From positions 186,001 through 250,000 of the forward strand of contig NZ_JAFAJM010000015.1 in the NCBI RefSeq assembly GCF_019236175.1: a stretch of DNA of 64,000 nucleotides, written 5' to 3'. The DNA comes from Chryseobacterium sp. GTDB taxonomy: Bacteria > Bacteroidota > Bacteroidia > Flavobacteriales > Weeksellaceae. Both the position numbers and the translations under genes were made by a program. The notes under the pieces were generated by a model. That model saw only the letters and a program-made list of their open reading frames with translations. It did no database searches and had not been told where the DNA came from. Positions 10,843 to 19,142 of the stretch are shown in pieces (positions within the stretch are counted from its first letter, which is position 1; each line of letters opens with the position of its first letter).

Positions 10843-10889
10843 AGGGTGTGCCTGAGATAAAACGTTTGATATATAGATTTTTCAATAAC

Positions 10890-10918
10890 AAACGGCTCAA
10901 TTTCTTGAGCCGTTTTAT
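10890..10918. terminator. Bidirectional terminator
   Basis: 11-bp stem AAACGGCTCAA / TTGAGCCGTTT with loop TTTC, followed by TTAT on the plus side. It separates the convergent genes ending at 10842 (+) and 10934 (-). Confidence 0.85.
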
Positions 10919-10933
10919 CCAGGATGGATGCCG

Positions 10934-11167
10934 TTATTTTTTAATCTCTTCTATTGATGCTCCAAAATTAATATGAAGAACATTTCCATGAGGGGTTACT
11001 AAAGCCGGCACAGATTTTACACCAGCCTTTTCAGCTTCTGCCATCTTATTTTTGTCATTTCCCAAATGAATTATTTCTATATTTTCAAATCCTATAAGGT
11101 CTATAATGTCGTGTTCTGCACTGATACAGACAGGACATCCTGCGTGATAAAAAACAGATTTTTTCAT
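10934..11167 (-). CDS. Small thioredoxin/glutaredoxin-like protein
   Basis: 77 aa. The CxxC dithiol is in FYHAGCPVC near the N-terminus, and the cis-proline loop is KSVPALVTPHG. It is smaller than thioredoxin (about 105 aa), near glutaredoxin/NrdH size. It is the last gene of a minus-strand operon with the aldolase (7 bases upstream) and the cupin. A disulfide role in that pathway is inferred only from position. Confidence 0.85.
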   Translation of the reverse strand: MKKSVFYHAGCPVCISAEHDIIDLIGFENIEIIHLGNDKNKMAEAEKAGVKSVPALVTPHGNVLHINFGASIEEIKK

Positions 11168-11174
11168 AAGATTC

Positions 11175-12059
11175 TTAATGAGTAAGGTTTTTAATAATAT
11201 TCTTTAATTCCTCGGTTTCTTTTTCTGTTAAAGGCTTTAAGGGACTTTTCAAACTCCCTCCGTTTTCGCCAAGAATATGAAGACCTGCTTTCACCGCTCT
11301 TGGTAAGCCTTTATTCACAATAAACTTTAGAAGATCAAATTGCTGATAGAATATATCTTTTGCTTTTGTAAGATTTCCTTCTTCAACAGACTGGTAGAGG
11401 TTGATATTGAGCTCAGGAATAAGATTCGGAGCAGCTGTACACCAGCCTCTGGCACCTGCTGTGAACGCAGCTAATGCCAATGGATTTGATCCGTTATAAA
11501 AAGCCACTTCTTCCCCCAGCTCTCTTCTCAGATAATGCATTCTCTGAATATCCCCCGAACTTTCCTTAATCATAGTTATATTGGGGATTTCCAGAAGTCT
11601 TTTTAAAAGTGAAGGTGACATATCGACTCCACTTGTTGCCGGATTGTTATAAGCCATAATGGGAATAGAAATTTTACGGGCAACCGCATCATAATGCGCT
11701 ACAATTTCATCGTCTGTAAGTTTCCAGTAACTCATAGGAATGATCATTACCGCATCAGCCCCTGCTTTTTCTGCAAACTGAGCGTGGTAAATCGTTTTTT
11801 CTGTCGTAAGATTAGAAACTCCCACCAGGGTTGGAATTCTTCCGTTGACCTGTTGTATGGTTGCTTCGGTAATGGATTCCTTTTCGTCATCAGACAGATA
11901 GGGCATCACTCCGGTACTTCCCAGCGGAGCAATTCCATGACTTCCTGATTGGATAAGCCTTTCAACCAGATGTCTGAAAAGAGGAAGATTTATTCTTTCA
12001 TTTTCATCAAAAGGAGTTATAGGATAAGCAATTATTCCTTTGAAGGGTACATTTTTCAT
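11175..12059 (-). CDS. Dihydrodipicolinate synthase / N-acetylneuraminate lyase family aldolase
   Basis: 294 aa TIM-barrel class I aldolase. The Schiff-base lysine is K165 (TMIKESSGD) and the catalytic tyrosine is Y137 (AYNNP); the GSTGVMPYL loop (48-54) is the family GTTGE region, diverged. The change from GTTGE suggests a substrate other than aspartate semialdehyde. It lies between a cupin gene (22 bases upstream) and a mini-thioredoxin, under a divergent MocR regulator, so a catabolic pathway is likelier than lysine synthesis. Confidence 0.88.
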   Translation of the reverse strand: MKNVPFKGIIAYPITPFDENERINLPLFRHLVERLIQSGSHGIAPLGSTGVMPYLSDDEKESITEATIQQVNGRIPTLVGVSNLTTEKTIYHAQFAEKAGADAVMIIPMSYWKLTDDEIVAHYDAVARKISIPIMAYNNPATSGVDMSPSLLKRLLEIPNITMIKESSGDIQRMHYLRRELGEEVAFYNGSNPLALAAFTAGARGWCTAAPNLIPELNINLYQSVEEGNLTKAKDIFYQQFDLLKFIVNKGLPRAVKAGLHILGENGGSLKSPLKPLTEKETEELKNIIKNLTH

Positions 12060-12081
12060 TTTTATTTTTTAAGGTGAATGA

Positions 12082-12537
12082 TTACAGGTCTCTTCCTTCT
12101 TCTTCTCTTAAAGCAACGCCCAGATTCTGCAATTGCGGAGCATTCTCACAGGCGATATATTTAGCAGACTCCGTATCGCTTAGATTTTGGTGTCTGTGCC
12201 ACGCCCAGGAAGGTATATAAACAGCATCTCCGGCTTCCCAGTGAATTTTCTCGTCTTCCACTTCTGTCCATCCTTTTCCTTCAATGACAAATACTACGGT
12301 CTCATAAGTATGTCTGTGTCTGTTGGTTTGTTGCCCCGGAAGCAGTCCGCCAATAGTCATACTAACGTTTTTACTGGGTAGATCAACAAAAAAGACAGGG
12401 TGCTTTCTCTCCGTTGAAAACTGATTATGCTCTCCTGCATGTTCTACATTTTTATGAATTAAATGGCTTGGTTTAACATACTTAGGCCTTGCAAAGGTTT
12501 CATGAAAGTCTTTTGAACTGAATTGTTTTTTGTCCAT
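12082..12537 (-). CDS. Cupin domain-containing protein
   Basis: 151 aa single-domain cupin. Metal motif 1 is GQQTNRHRHTYETVVFVIEG and motif 2 is PSWAWHRHQN, so two histidine pairs and a glutamate are in place. The ATG at 12537 (MDKKQFSS) is chosen; a longer frame to 12717 would run into the divergent MocR gene. First gene of the cupin-aldolase-thioredoxin operon. It could be a dioxygenase or isomerase; the fold alone does not say. Confidence 0.88.
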   Translation of the reverse strand: MDKKQFSSKDFHETFARPKYVKPSHLIHKNVEHAGEHNQFSTERKHPVFFVDLPSKNVSMTIGGLLPGQQTNRHRHTYETVVFVIEGKGWTEVEDEKIHWEAGDAVYIPSWAWHRHQNLSDTESAKYIACENAPQLQNLGVALREEEGRDL

Positions 12538-12568
12538 GATTTTAAAATTTAAAAAGTTTTGTGCTTTA

Positions 12569-12595
12569 TTGCATGACAAAATTATTTTATATTTG
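12569..12595 (+). promoter_or_regulatory. Bacteroidota-type promoter for the MocR gene
   Basis: TTG (12569-12571) and TATATTTG (12588-12595, fits TAnnTTTG) are separated by 16 bases, a little shorter than usual. The element lies 43 bases before the MocR ATG, within the divergent intergenic region. Confidence 0.5.
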
Positions 12596-12638
12596 GCCTG
12601 TTCAAATGAGTCAGTTTTCACATAAATAGATAGTCCAG

Positions 12639-14087
12639 ATGTTAAGACCTTGGAAATTAGAATTTGAAATAGATAAACATCTTGATCAGGCAGTGTATCT
12701 CCAGATTGCCGACACAATCATTGCGGATATCCGTTCCGGAAGACTTACTGGCGGAGATGCATTGCCGGGCAGCCGAAATCTGGCGGCAACGTTAAAGGTT
12801 AACAGGAATACGGTTGTAGAAGCTTATCAGGTGCTGATCAATGAAGAATGGGTTATTTCAAAAGAGCGAAAAGGAATTTTTGTATCGGATAAAATTCCTT
12901 CTTTACAGCAGAAAAGAGCAGACAAAGCATTTCACACCCGGAACAACTCTATCCTGCCAAATGGAATGATCATTAATTTTGATGATGGACATCCGGATAG
13001 CAAGATAGCTCCTGTTACGGAACTTGCCCGTGCATACAGACAGATATTCGGCATAAAGGCAAAATGGCAAATGATGGGATACGGAAATGAGCATGGTGAT
13101 ATCGAGTTCCGGAAAACATTGGCCCAAATGCTGAATCATCAACGTGGTATGCATATTCATGATTATGAGATCTCCGTCACAAGAGGAAGCCAGATGGGAA
13201 TGTTTCTGACGGCTCAGGTTCTGCTAACTTCCGGTGACCGTATCATTGTAGAAGATCCCGGATACCAACCGGCATGGCAGGCATTTGAATATGCGGGAGC
13301 ACAGCTTTTACCTGTTCAGGTAGATGATGAAGGGATAAATACAGACGAGGTGGAAAAACTTTTAATCCGGCATAAAGACATAAAAGCGATATATATCACC
13401 CCACACAGACAGTATCCTACTACGGTTACTTTAAGTTTATCAAGAAGATTAAAGCTGATTCAACTTTCCAATCAGTACAAAATAACCATTATTGAAGATG
13501 ATTATGACAATGAATTTCACTTCGGATACCGCCCTATTCTTCCTTTATCAAGTTTTCAGGAGCTTCACCATTATGTCTATATAGGAACATTCAGTAAAGT
13601 TGTTGCACCAGCGCTAAGGATTGGCTATCTGGCAACCAAAAATCAGGATTTACTTGAAAAAATAGGAAAACTGAGAAAAATGATTGATGTACACGGTGAT
13701 GTCATTATGGAACAGGCTGTTCTTCAGCTGATCAGAGAGGGAACTGTAAAAAAACATATTAAAAAAGCGACTGTTCACTATAAAAATAAAAGAGATTTTG
13801 TCTACATTCTTTTGAATAAGTATATGAAAACACTTGCTGATTTTACATTACCGGAAGGCGGGCTGGCGTTTTGGATTGTCCCCAAAATACAACCGGACTG
13901 GGACAGAATAACCAGCCTGTTACTGGATAAGAATATTAAAATTATTCATCCGGGGCAGTATAGTCAAAATCATGTCAATGGATTCAGATTGAGTTATGGA
14001 GCACTTACAGAAGAACAGCTGGAACAAAGCATTCCTGTTATTGCAGAGGTTCTTTCTGAGTTTTCAACTCGGGACAGTACCAACTGA
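12639..14087 (+). CDS. MocR-type GntR/aminotransferase fusion regulator
   Basis: 482 aa. Residues 10-75 form a GntR winged helix (LPGSRNLAATLKVNRNTVVE); the rest is a class I aminotransferase fold with the PLP lysine in GTFSKVVAPALRIGYL. Such proteins sense PLP plus an amino compound and usually act on a divergent neighbour. Here that is the cupin-aldolase-thioredoxin operon starting 101 bases away. A strong hairpin terminator follows. Confidence 0.92.
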   Translation: MLRPWKLEFEIDKHLDQAVYLQIADTIIADIRSGRLTGGDALPGSRNLAATLKVNRNTVVEAYQVLINEEWVISKERKGIFVSDKIPSLQQKRADKAFHTRNNSILPNGMIINFDDGHPDSKIAPVTELARAYRQIFGIKAKWQMMGYGNEHGDIEFRKTLAQMLNHQRGMHIHDYEISVTRGSQMGMFLTAQVLLTSGDRIIVEDPGYQPAWQAFEYAGAQLLPVQVDDEGINTDEVEKLLIRHKDIKAIYITPHRQYPTTVTLSLSRRLKLIQLSNQYKITIIEDDYDNEFHFGYRPILPLSSFQELHHYVYIGTFSKVVAPALRIGYLATKNQDLLEKIGKLRKMIDVHGDVIMEQAVLQLIREGTVKKHIKKATVHYKNKRDFVYILLNKYMKTLADFTLPEGGLAFWIVPKIQPDWDRITSLLLDKNIKIIHPGQYSQNHVNGFRLSYGALTEEQLEQSIPVIAEVLSEFSTRDSTN

Positions 14088-14110
14088 TCCCAATCATATA
14101 GTAGTAATTT

Positions 14111-14157
14111 ATTACCCGGATTTTACGCGATGTGTATAATCCGGGTAATATTTTTTT
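14111..14157 (+). terminator. Rho-independent terminator
   Basis: 12-bp stem ATTACCCGGATT / AATCCGGGTAAT with a 15-base loop, then ATTTTTTTATT. Ends the MocR transcript. Confidence 0.9.
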
Positions 14158-14174
14158 ATTTAATCTTATTCAGA

Positions 14175-14188
14175 CTCTATTGATAGAG
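14175..14188. promoter_or_regulatory. Second copy of the CTCTATyGATAGAG palindrome
   Basis: CTCTATTGATAGAG is nearly palindromic and matches the core of the 10262-10279 palindrome except for one base. It lies between two terminator-like hairpins with no ORF nearby. Confidence 0.4.
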
Positions 14189-14278
14189 CCTTTGTATGGA
14201 AAGCAGGCTCTTCTTCTCATATTAACACAATAAAAAAAACGCATCTATATTAATGAAATATAGAATTAATTTAACTTT

Positions 14279-14317
14279 AAAGCCTCACATCTAATAAAAT
14301 GTAAGGCTTTGATTTTT
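14279..14317 (+). terminator. Hairpin followed by GATTTTT
   Basis: Stem AAAGCCTCACAT / ATGTAAGGCTTT (one mismatch), then GATTTTTAAA. It lies about 130 bases beyond the MocR terminator, so it might end a separate short RNA or the minus-strand gene to its right. Assignment uncertain. Confidence 0.55.
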
Positions 14318-14380
14318 AAATCATAATAGTTTCTGTAACGGATCCCTCAATTGAATAACAAAATGGAGAAATTCTCAAAA

Positions 14381-15517
14381 CTACTCTACTTCAAAGACTG
14401 CCTGAATCTCTACGGAAGAACCTACCGGAATAGACGAAGCACCCAATGTAGCTCTTGCATGTTTTCCTTTATCTCCAAATACTTCAACCGTCAGATCTGA
14501 GGCGACATTCATTAAATCTGCATGCCTGGTATAATCTTCTTTTGTATTGAAAATTCCGGTAAGCTGAACACATTGTTTTACTCTGCCTAAATCTCCGCCA
14601 ACTGCTTCTTTCAAAACAGATAATACATTAAGCATGGTAACTTTAGTTGCTTCCTTGACCTGTTGTTCACTTACTTCAACGCCCAATTTTCCGGGATTAA
14701 CGATTTTTCCGTCTCTCAGCGCAACCTGATTAATAAATACCAGATTTCCTGAACGTACAAAAGGCTGATAATTTCCTGCCGGTTTTGGTACCTGAGGCAG
14801 AACAATATTCTTCTGTTTTAAAACTTCATTAAAATTTTCATGATTCTCAACAGCAATTACCCCTTTTTTCACATGAGTTCCCCTTAATGCCAAAGCTATT
14901 TTCGCAAAGTTCTTGCCCTGAATTTCTGCTAATGACCGCTCTCCTTTTGTGGGTCTTTCAACATCTTTTAAAGAAGCCATACTTGTAATTCCTAAAACGG
15001 TATTTCCCTGTGGAATAGCTTTATTCAGTTCTTCAGTTCCGCGGATTCCGTTAGCTACCAAAACCATTCCGTGTACCGCAAGGCTGTTCCAGAACGCCTG
15101 AAGAGCGAGTTCTTTTCCCGCACCACTTCCTGCTGACATAAAAACGGTTGCCGGAACACCTTCCAGCGAATGATTCGTCCATAATGTAACCGTTTTAGAT
15201 AAAAACTCACTCATTCCTGTGCTGATATTCCCAAAATAAACGGGAGATCCGAAAGCGATTCCGTCATAGGATGTCAGCTCATCTACAGTGGCAACAGGAA
15301 GAGATTTCAATATTGGATTTTGAGAAGCTTTTACTAATTTAATATAAGAAACAGCATGGTGTTCACTTTCAATTCCTTTGGCTATTTCTTTAGCCAGTTC
15401 ATAGGTTCCTCCGTTATCAGAGTGGATAAGAACCAGTATTTTTGCTTTATCTTGTGCCATAATTGTGATGCTTTTTAATAATAAAATCAGAATAAAGAAA
15501 AAAGACAGTTTTTTCAT
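14381..15517 (-). CDS. Exported flavodoxin-like (WrbA-type) domain fused to RidA-like domain
   Basis: 378 aa. Residues 1-22 look like a signal peptide (hydrophobic core then ITIMAQ). About 25-230 is an NAD(P)H:quinone oxidoreductase-like flavodoxin domain (KILVLIHSDNGGTYELA; GSPVYFGNISTGMSEFL; MSAGSGAGKELA). About 245-378 is a RidA/YjgF domain with GNLVFINQVAL and the catalytic arginine in HARATLGASS. An alternative ATG at 15460 (MAQDKAK) would remove the signal and give a cytoplasmic protein. It is divergent from an AraC regulator that probably controls it. The domain pairing is unusual to me. Confidence 0.85.
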   Translation of the reverse strand: MKKLSFFFILILLLKSITIMAQDKAKILVLIHSDNGGTYELAKEIAKGIESEHHAVSYIKLVKASQNPILKSLPVATVDELTSYDGIAFGSPVYFGNISTGMSEFLSKTVTLWTNHSLEGVPATVFMSAGSGAGKELALQAFWNSLAVHGMVLVANGIRGTEELNKAIPQGNTVLGITSMASLKDVERPTKGERSLAEIQGKNFAKIALALRGTHVKKGVIAVENHENFNEVLKQKNIVLPQVPKPAGNYQPFVRSGNLVFINQVALRDGKIVNPGKLGVEVSEQQVKEATKVTMLNVLSVLKEAVGGDLGRVKQCVQLTGIFNTKEDYTRHADLMNVASDLTVEVFGDKGKHARATLGASSIPVGSSVEIQAVFEVE

Positions 15518-15640
15518 GTTGAATAAGATATAAGTTATATTTTTTAATACAATGAATGAATTGACCCATTCTATTGATATTGCAAAATTAATATTGTCGT
15601 TTTTATTAAATTTGCCAAAAAATATATACAAAACGACAAT
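15518..15640. promoter_or_regulatory. Divergent promoter region
   Basis: Contains TAAATTTG (15607-15614, plus strand) toward the AraC gene and, on the minus strand, the complement of CAAAATTA (15583-15590), that is TAATTTTG, toward the fusion gene. Both fit the TAnnTTTG -7 element. Matching TTG elements at ideal spacing are not evident. Confidence 0.45.
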
Positions 15641-16444
15641 ATGAAATGCGGACTGATCGAAAAAACGGAAAGCCAGTTTGTAGACACCATCGAAAAAGAA
15701 GCTTATGTGTGGTGTGAAAAAGACTGGAAACATGATAAATATGAACACATCCATCATCGTTCACAACTTACTTTCGTAGAAGAAGGCTACCAATACTTTC
15801 ACATTGATCAGAAAATATATCTTGTTCCCCAACATCATGTAATATGGGTTCCTTCCGGAAAAGCTCACAAAATTACTTCGGAAGCAAAAACGGTAAACCT
15901 GATGGTATTTTTATTTAAATCTGTTTTTGAAGATGAATTCTATCAGAATGTTCATGTATTTACAGTGCCGGCAGTTCTTAAAGAGATGTTGTTGTATGCT
16001 TCAAAATGGAACCAGTCACTGGAAGAAAATGAAGAGCAGGATATCTTCTTTAAGGCGATTCTGAAAAGCCTCCCCAACTTCTGTAAGGAAAGCAACGGAC
16101 TGGAAATTCCTGTCCCTGCAGACAAGAGACTGATTCCTGTCTGCCATGAGATAAATTCAAATTTCAGATACAATCTTGATATTGATTCCTTAGCTGAAAA
16201 AGCCCAAATGTCTGTAAGAAGCCTGCAAAGAATCTTTAAAAATGAAACAGGAATTACGTTACAAAAGTATCTTCAACTGACAAGAATTTTAAAAAGTATT
16301 GAGCTGATTGACACCCGACAGTACACCTTAAGTCAGATAGCTTATAAAGTAGGCTACCAGAGTCTTTCTGCTTTCACCTCATCCTATTTTACCGTCATGA
16401 AAACAAAACCTGAAAATGGTAAATATAAAGGAGTTATAAAGTAA
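15641..16444 (+). CDS. AraC family transcriptional regulator (cupin-type sensor)
   Basis: 267 aa. The N-terminal half is a cupin-like sensor (HIHHRSQLTFVEEGYQYFHI; VIWVPSGKAHKI). The C-terminal HTH pair is at about 180-265 (IDSLAEKAQMSVRSLQRIFK; QIAYKVGYQSLSAFTSSY). It is divergent from the flavodoxin-RidA gene, the probable target. Confidence 0.9.
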   Translation: MKCGLIEKTESQFVDTIEKEAYVWCEKDWKHDKYEHIHHRSQLTFVEEGYQYFHIDQKIYLVPQHHVIWVPSGKAHKITSEAKTVNLMVFLFKSVFEDEFYQNVHVFTVPAVLKEMLLYASKWNQSLEENEEQDIFFKAILKSLPNFCKESNGLEIPVPADKRLIPVCHEINSNFRYNLDIDSLAEKAQMSVRSLQRIFKNETGITLQKYLQLTRILKSIELIDTRQYTLSQIAYKVGYQSLSAFTSSYFTVMKTKPENGKYKGVIK

Positions 16445-16470
16445 TTGTTCACCGCTTCTGATAATGGAAA

Positions 16471-17217
16471 TTAACCGTTTATAATCAATCCTCCGTTGGG
16501 GAGCAATACCTGTCCCGTCATCTGTGATGCTTCGTTACCCGCCAAAAACAAAAAACTAAAAGCAATTTCTTCAGGACCGGCACTTCTTTCGAGAGCCGGT
16601 TTAGCGGAATCTTCTTTTTTATCGTCAGAAGTTTCTTGGGTAAGAGGTATTGCTACAGGCCCCAGAGCTACTGCATTGACACGAATTCCCTTTGGTTTTG
16701 CCTGTAATGCAAGAGAACGCGTAAAAGAAACAATAGCACCCCTCGTCGCTGAATAATCCAGTAACTCAGGATGCCCCTGATAAGCAGAAACAGATGTTGT
16801 ATTAATCACACAGCTTCCTTCTTTCAAATAGGGAAAGACTACTTTTGTCAATAAAATCATTCCGACAATATTGGAATCAAAAGTTTGTCCGATATTATTT
16901 TCTTTAAGTTCCTCCATACTTTCCGCAGGAAACTGAACTCCCGCATTATTAATCAGAATATCAATTTTTTTGAATTGGGAAATGACTTTTTGCGTAGTTT
17001 CTTCACAAAATTCATAGTCATTAATATCACCCTGAAAAATGATACATTTCCGGCCCAGATTTTCAATATCTTTTTGAATGCTTTCAGCATCCTGATTACC
17101 GGAATGATAAATAATGGCCACATCTGCTCCCTCCAATGCAAAAAGAAAAGCTACAGCTCTGCCTATTCCGCTATCTGCTCCGGTAATTAAAACAGATTTA
17201 TGATCTAATTTTCCCAT
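16471..17217 (-). CDS. SDR family oxidoreductase with Arg in place of catalytic Lys
   Basis: 248 aa classical short-chain dehydrogenase. The cofactor loop is TGADSGIGRA (12-21), the NNAG motif is at 90-93, catalytic Ser is S142 and Tyr is Y155. The expected YxxxK reads YSATR, with R159 coded by AGG at 16741-16743; AAG would give lysine. The rest resembles the glucose-1-dehydrogenase/YhdF-like group. Activity is therefore doubtful unless arginine serves. It is downstream of the PncC-like gene (32 bases) in the same orientation. Confidence 0.88.
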   Translation of the reverse strand: MGKLDHKSVLITGADSGIGRAVAFLFALEGADVAIIYHSGNQDAESIQKDIENLGRKCIIFQGDINDYEFCEETTQKVISQFKKIDILINNAGVQFPAESMEELKENNIGQTFDSNIVGMILLTKVVFPYLKEGSCVINTTSVSAYQGHPELLDYSATRGAIVSFTRSLALQAKPKGIRVNAVALGPVAIPLTQETSDDKKEDSAKPALERSAGPEEIAFSFLFLAGNEASQMTGQVLLPNGGLIING

Positions 17218-17249
17218 GTGACCATATTTTAATTACCACTGAAATTTTT

Positions 17250-17750
17250 TTACTGCAGAATTAAAAGTCTGTTAATTTCACTTTTGAAACATCCCAGAAT
17301 AAATTCCGTATAATAGAGCTGGGCATTCAGAGCCTGGGTTTTAGGATGAAGTTCCAGTTTTTTTGTAAGGATAATTTCACCTTTATAAGAAAAGGAAAAA
17401 TACGCAAAAATTTTATATCCGGAATTCTGGATGGGCGTACAATAGCCAGTGGTAGCAATAGACCAGTCCGATTCATAAAGTCTGGCTATATTAAGTGCCA
17501 TTGTTTCCGCAATATTTTCTGAAACACAGTCACATTCTTCTGCTTCCAGTCGATCAACCTTTAATAATTTTACTTTTTCAGGTAATGTATAGGTTGTCAT
17601 TCCTCCTTTATAAAATAATGACGCATCGGGCATCTGTGAAAAAGCCAGTTGTAAACATCCTGAAGTAACACTTTCTGCTATTGAGATTGTTTCATCAATG
17701 GTCATTAGAGACTGGCTTATATATTCGAGAAGATTCTTTTGAAATTCCAT
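17250..17750 (-). CDS. CinA C-terminal domain protein (PncC-like nicotinamide-nucleotide amidase)
   Basis: 166 aa stand-alone CinA C-terminal domain. SIAESVTSGCLQ (22-33) followed by FYKGGMTTYTLPEK matches the AESxTGG...GGxxxY signature of PncC, which deamidates nicotinamide mononucleotide in NAD salvage. The GG of TGG is SG here and the later part is diverged, so the activity is not assured. It runs with the SDR gene. Confidence 0.78.
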   Translation of the reverse strand: MEFQKNLLEYISQSLMTIDETISIAESVTSGCLQLAFSQMPDASLFYKGGMTTYTLPEKVKLLKVDRLEAEECDCVSENIAETMALNIARLYESDWSIATTGYCTPIQNSGYKIFAYFSFSYKGEIILTKKLELHPKTQALNAQLYYTEFILGCFKSEINRLLILQ

Positions 17751-17793
17751 AAGATAATATTTTAGATAATTGGTATTAAAAATGACAAGGTTA

Positions 17794-17828
17794 AAAAGCT
17801 GCTGAATAATTAAAAAACAGCAGCTTTT
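17794..17828 (-). terminator. Rho-independent terminator
   Basis: 11-bp stem AAAAGCTGCTG / CAGCAGCTTTT around a 13-base loop, with a T-run on the minus strand. Ends the transcript of the 17892-18613 gene pair. Confidence 0.8.
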
Positions 17829-17891
17829 ATTAATATTAAGGTGTTTGGTGTGAAGGTCATATTAATGATAATAAACAATTAGACGTAAGGC

Positions 17892-18281
17892 TTACAGAGC
17901 TATTTTTCTCTTATTGTTCTCCAGAATCTCAAGCAACCTGTTCATATATTCTTCTTCTTTCAATACTTTGTAATAGGCTGTTTTAGCGTATAAAGTGAAA
18001 GAAGGCGATTCAATTATTATTTCCGTATTCAAACCGTTGATATTCGCCGTATTTTTAGTGTGAAATTCCCGGATATGGAGGATATACTCTTCTATACATG
18101 TATTGATCACTTTTTTAAGATCTTCACACGGTGTATTATTTTTAATCTTTTCCAAAGATTTGATCAGAAAAGCCGTTACCCCGTAAGAATTGATCATCAC
18201 CGGAAATAAAGATTCGTTTTCTATCGCATTATTTTTATCATTCAGCCCGGAATGCTGCAATGTTTCATTTTCAAATATCAT
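17892..18281 (-). CDS. Hypothetical protein
   Basis: 129 aa, soluble, acidic, probably helical, no recognised motif. Hydrophobic residues are spread regularly (LFPVMINSYGVTAFLIKSL) and the C-terminus is KEEEYMNRLLEILENNKRK. It sits 14 bases downstream of another hypothetical gene and shares its terminator. Function unknown. Confidence 0.6.
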   Translation of the reverse strand: MIFENETLQHSGLNDKNNAIENESLFPVMINSYGVTAFLIKSLEKIKNNTPCEDLKKVINTCIEEYILHIREFHTKNTANINGLNTEIIIESPSFTLYAKTAYYKVLKEEEYMNRLLEILENNKRKIAL

Positions 18282-18295
18282 AGGTTAAAAGGTTA

Positions 18296-18613
18296 TTAGT
18301 TATGGGCAGCCTTTAAGTATTGTTCAAAATAATGGAGGTCGTCTTTATCCTTAATCGACAAATAAAACATAATCTGTTCAGGCTCTTTTAATCCGATGCT
18401 GCTAAAAGAATCAAAGTGGGCAATTAATGCCTGAATATTTTCAATTTCTATATCTTTCAGAATGACAAATAACAGAAAGATATTATTCTTGATCTCCTTT
18501 GCATAAATTGTAGCACCGTTTTCGAAACATATTCCATTATTATCAACCTTTATAAAGTCTTTGTGTCTCAGGACTCTTATGATGTTTTGACAATCCATAT
18601 ATTTTGATTTCAA
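18296..18613 (-). CDS. Hypothetical protein
   Basis: 105 aa, no recognised family. Alternating strands and helices are suggested by NGICFENGATIYAKEIKNN and IFLLFVILKDIEIENIQ. An internal ATG at 18598 (MDCQN) is an alternative start. It pairs with the next gene (14 bases). The 529-base upstream region carries a TGA-N6-TCA inverted repeat also seen upstream of the Crp/Fnr gene. Confidence 0.6.
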   Translation of the reverse strand: MKSKYMDCQNIIRVLRHKDFIKVDNNGICFENGATIYAKEIKNNIFLLFVILKDIEIENIQALIAHFDSFSSIGLKEPEQIMFYLSIKDKDDLHYFEQYLKAAHN

Positions 18614-19142
18614 GGTTAAAAATAAGCCACATACTATAAACTATGTGACTTATAAAGCTAGTTTAGTCTTCTTGTTTCTCATCAAAACTGATGGATATTT
18701 ATCTTTAAAAACATCTTTTACATCTTCAGAAGTCTATGGATATTCTCCTGAACTGTGTTTTTAAAATTTCTGGTGTTTATTACTTAATTTTTATATTAAT
18801 ATGTAAGTGATCCATTACAATCCGTGACTAATATTTAGACAGAAACGAACTGGAATTGGTAATTACAAATTGAGTATAAAAGCCAAACGCTTTTTTCATT
18901 TCCTTACTAAGGACAGAAGAATAATATTGAAAATTTATATTTCAAATCTACGTCAGAATATATCACTTTTTTATGATCTGAGTCATGTTAACCCATATTA
19001 CATTAAAAATGACGATCATTATTTGTTTTTTTGATTTTATCGGGTATAGCTTATCCCGCTTACCTGCATTGGTAATGTATACCTATTCATACAGTGTGTT
19101 GTTTAAGGAAAAACCGTAATGTCTTACTTTAAAAATATCTAT
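18614..19142. other. Long intergenic region with TGA-N6-TCA inverted repeat
   Basis: AT-rich, no credible ORF. It holds ATGATCTGAGTCAT at 18973-18986, similar to the site at 20153-20166. The downstream minus-strand gene begins 360 bases away, so a long leader or an unseen small RNA is possible. Confidence 0.4.
18973..18986. promoter_or_regulatory. Inverted repeat ATGATCTGAGTCAT, possible Crp/Fnr-type site
   Basis: TGA-N6-TCA half-sites. The sequence differs at only two bases from the reverse complement of the 20153-20166 element (ATGACCCGAGTCAT). The two copies flank a Crp/Fnr gene, so autoregulation plus control of the next genes is a reasonable guess. Confidence 0.45.

Noticed and set aside
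12538..12717. 60-codon N-terminal extension of the cupin frame
   Set aside because: Overlaps the divergent MocR gene; the cupin starts naturally at 12537.
15518..15757. 80-codon N-terminal extension of the flavodoxin-RidA frame
   Set aside because: It would overlap the divergent AraC gene and precede a proper signal peptide beginning at 15517.
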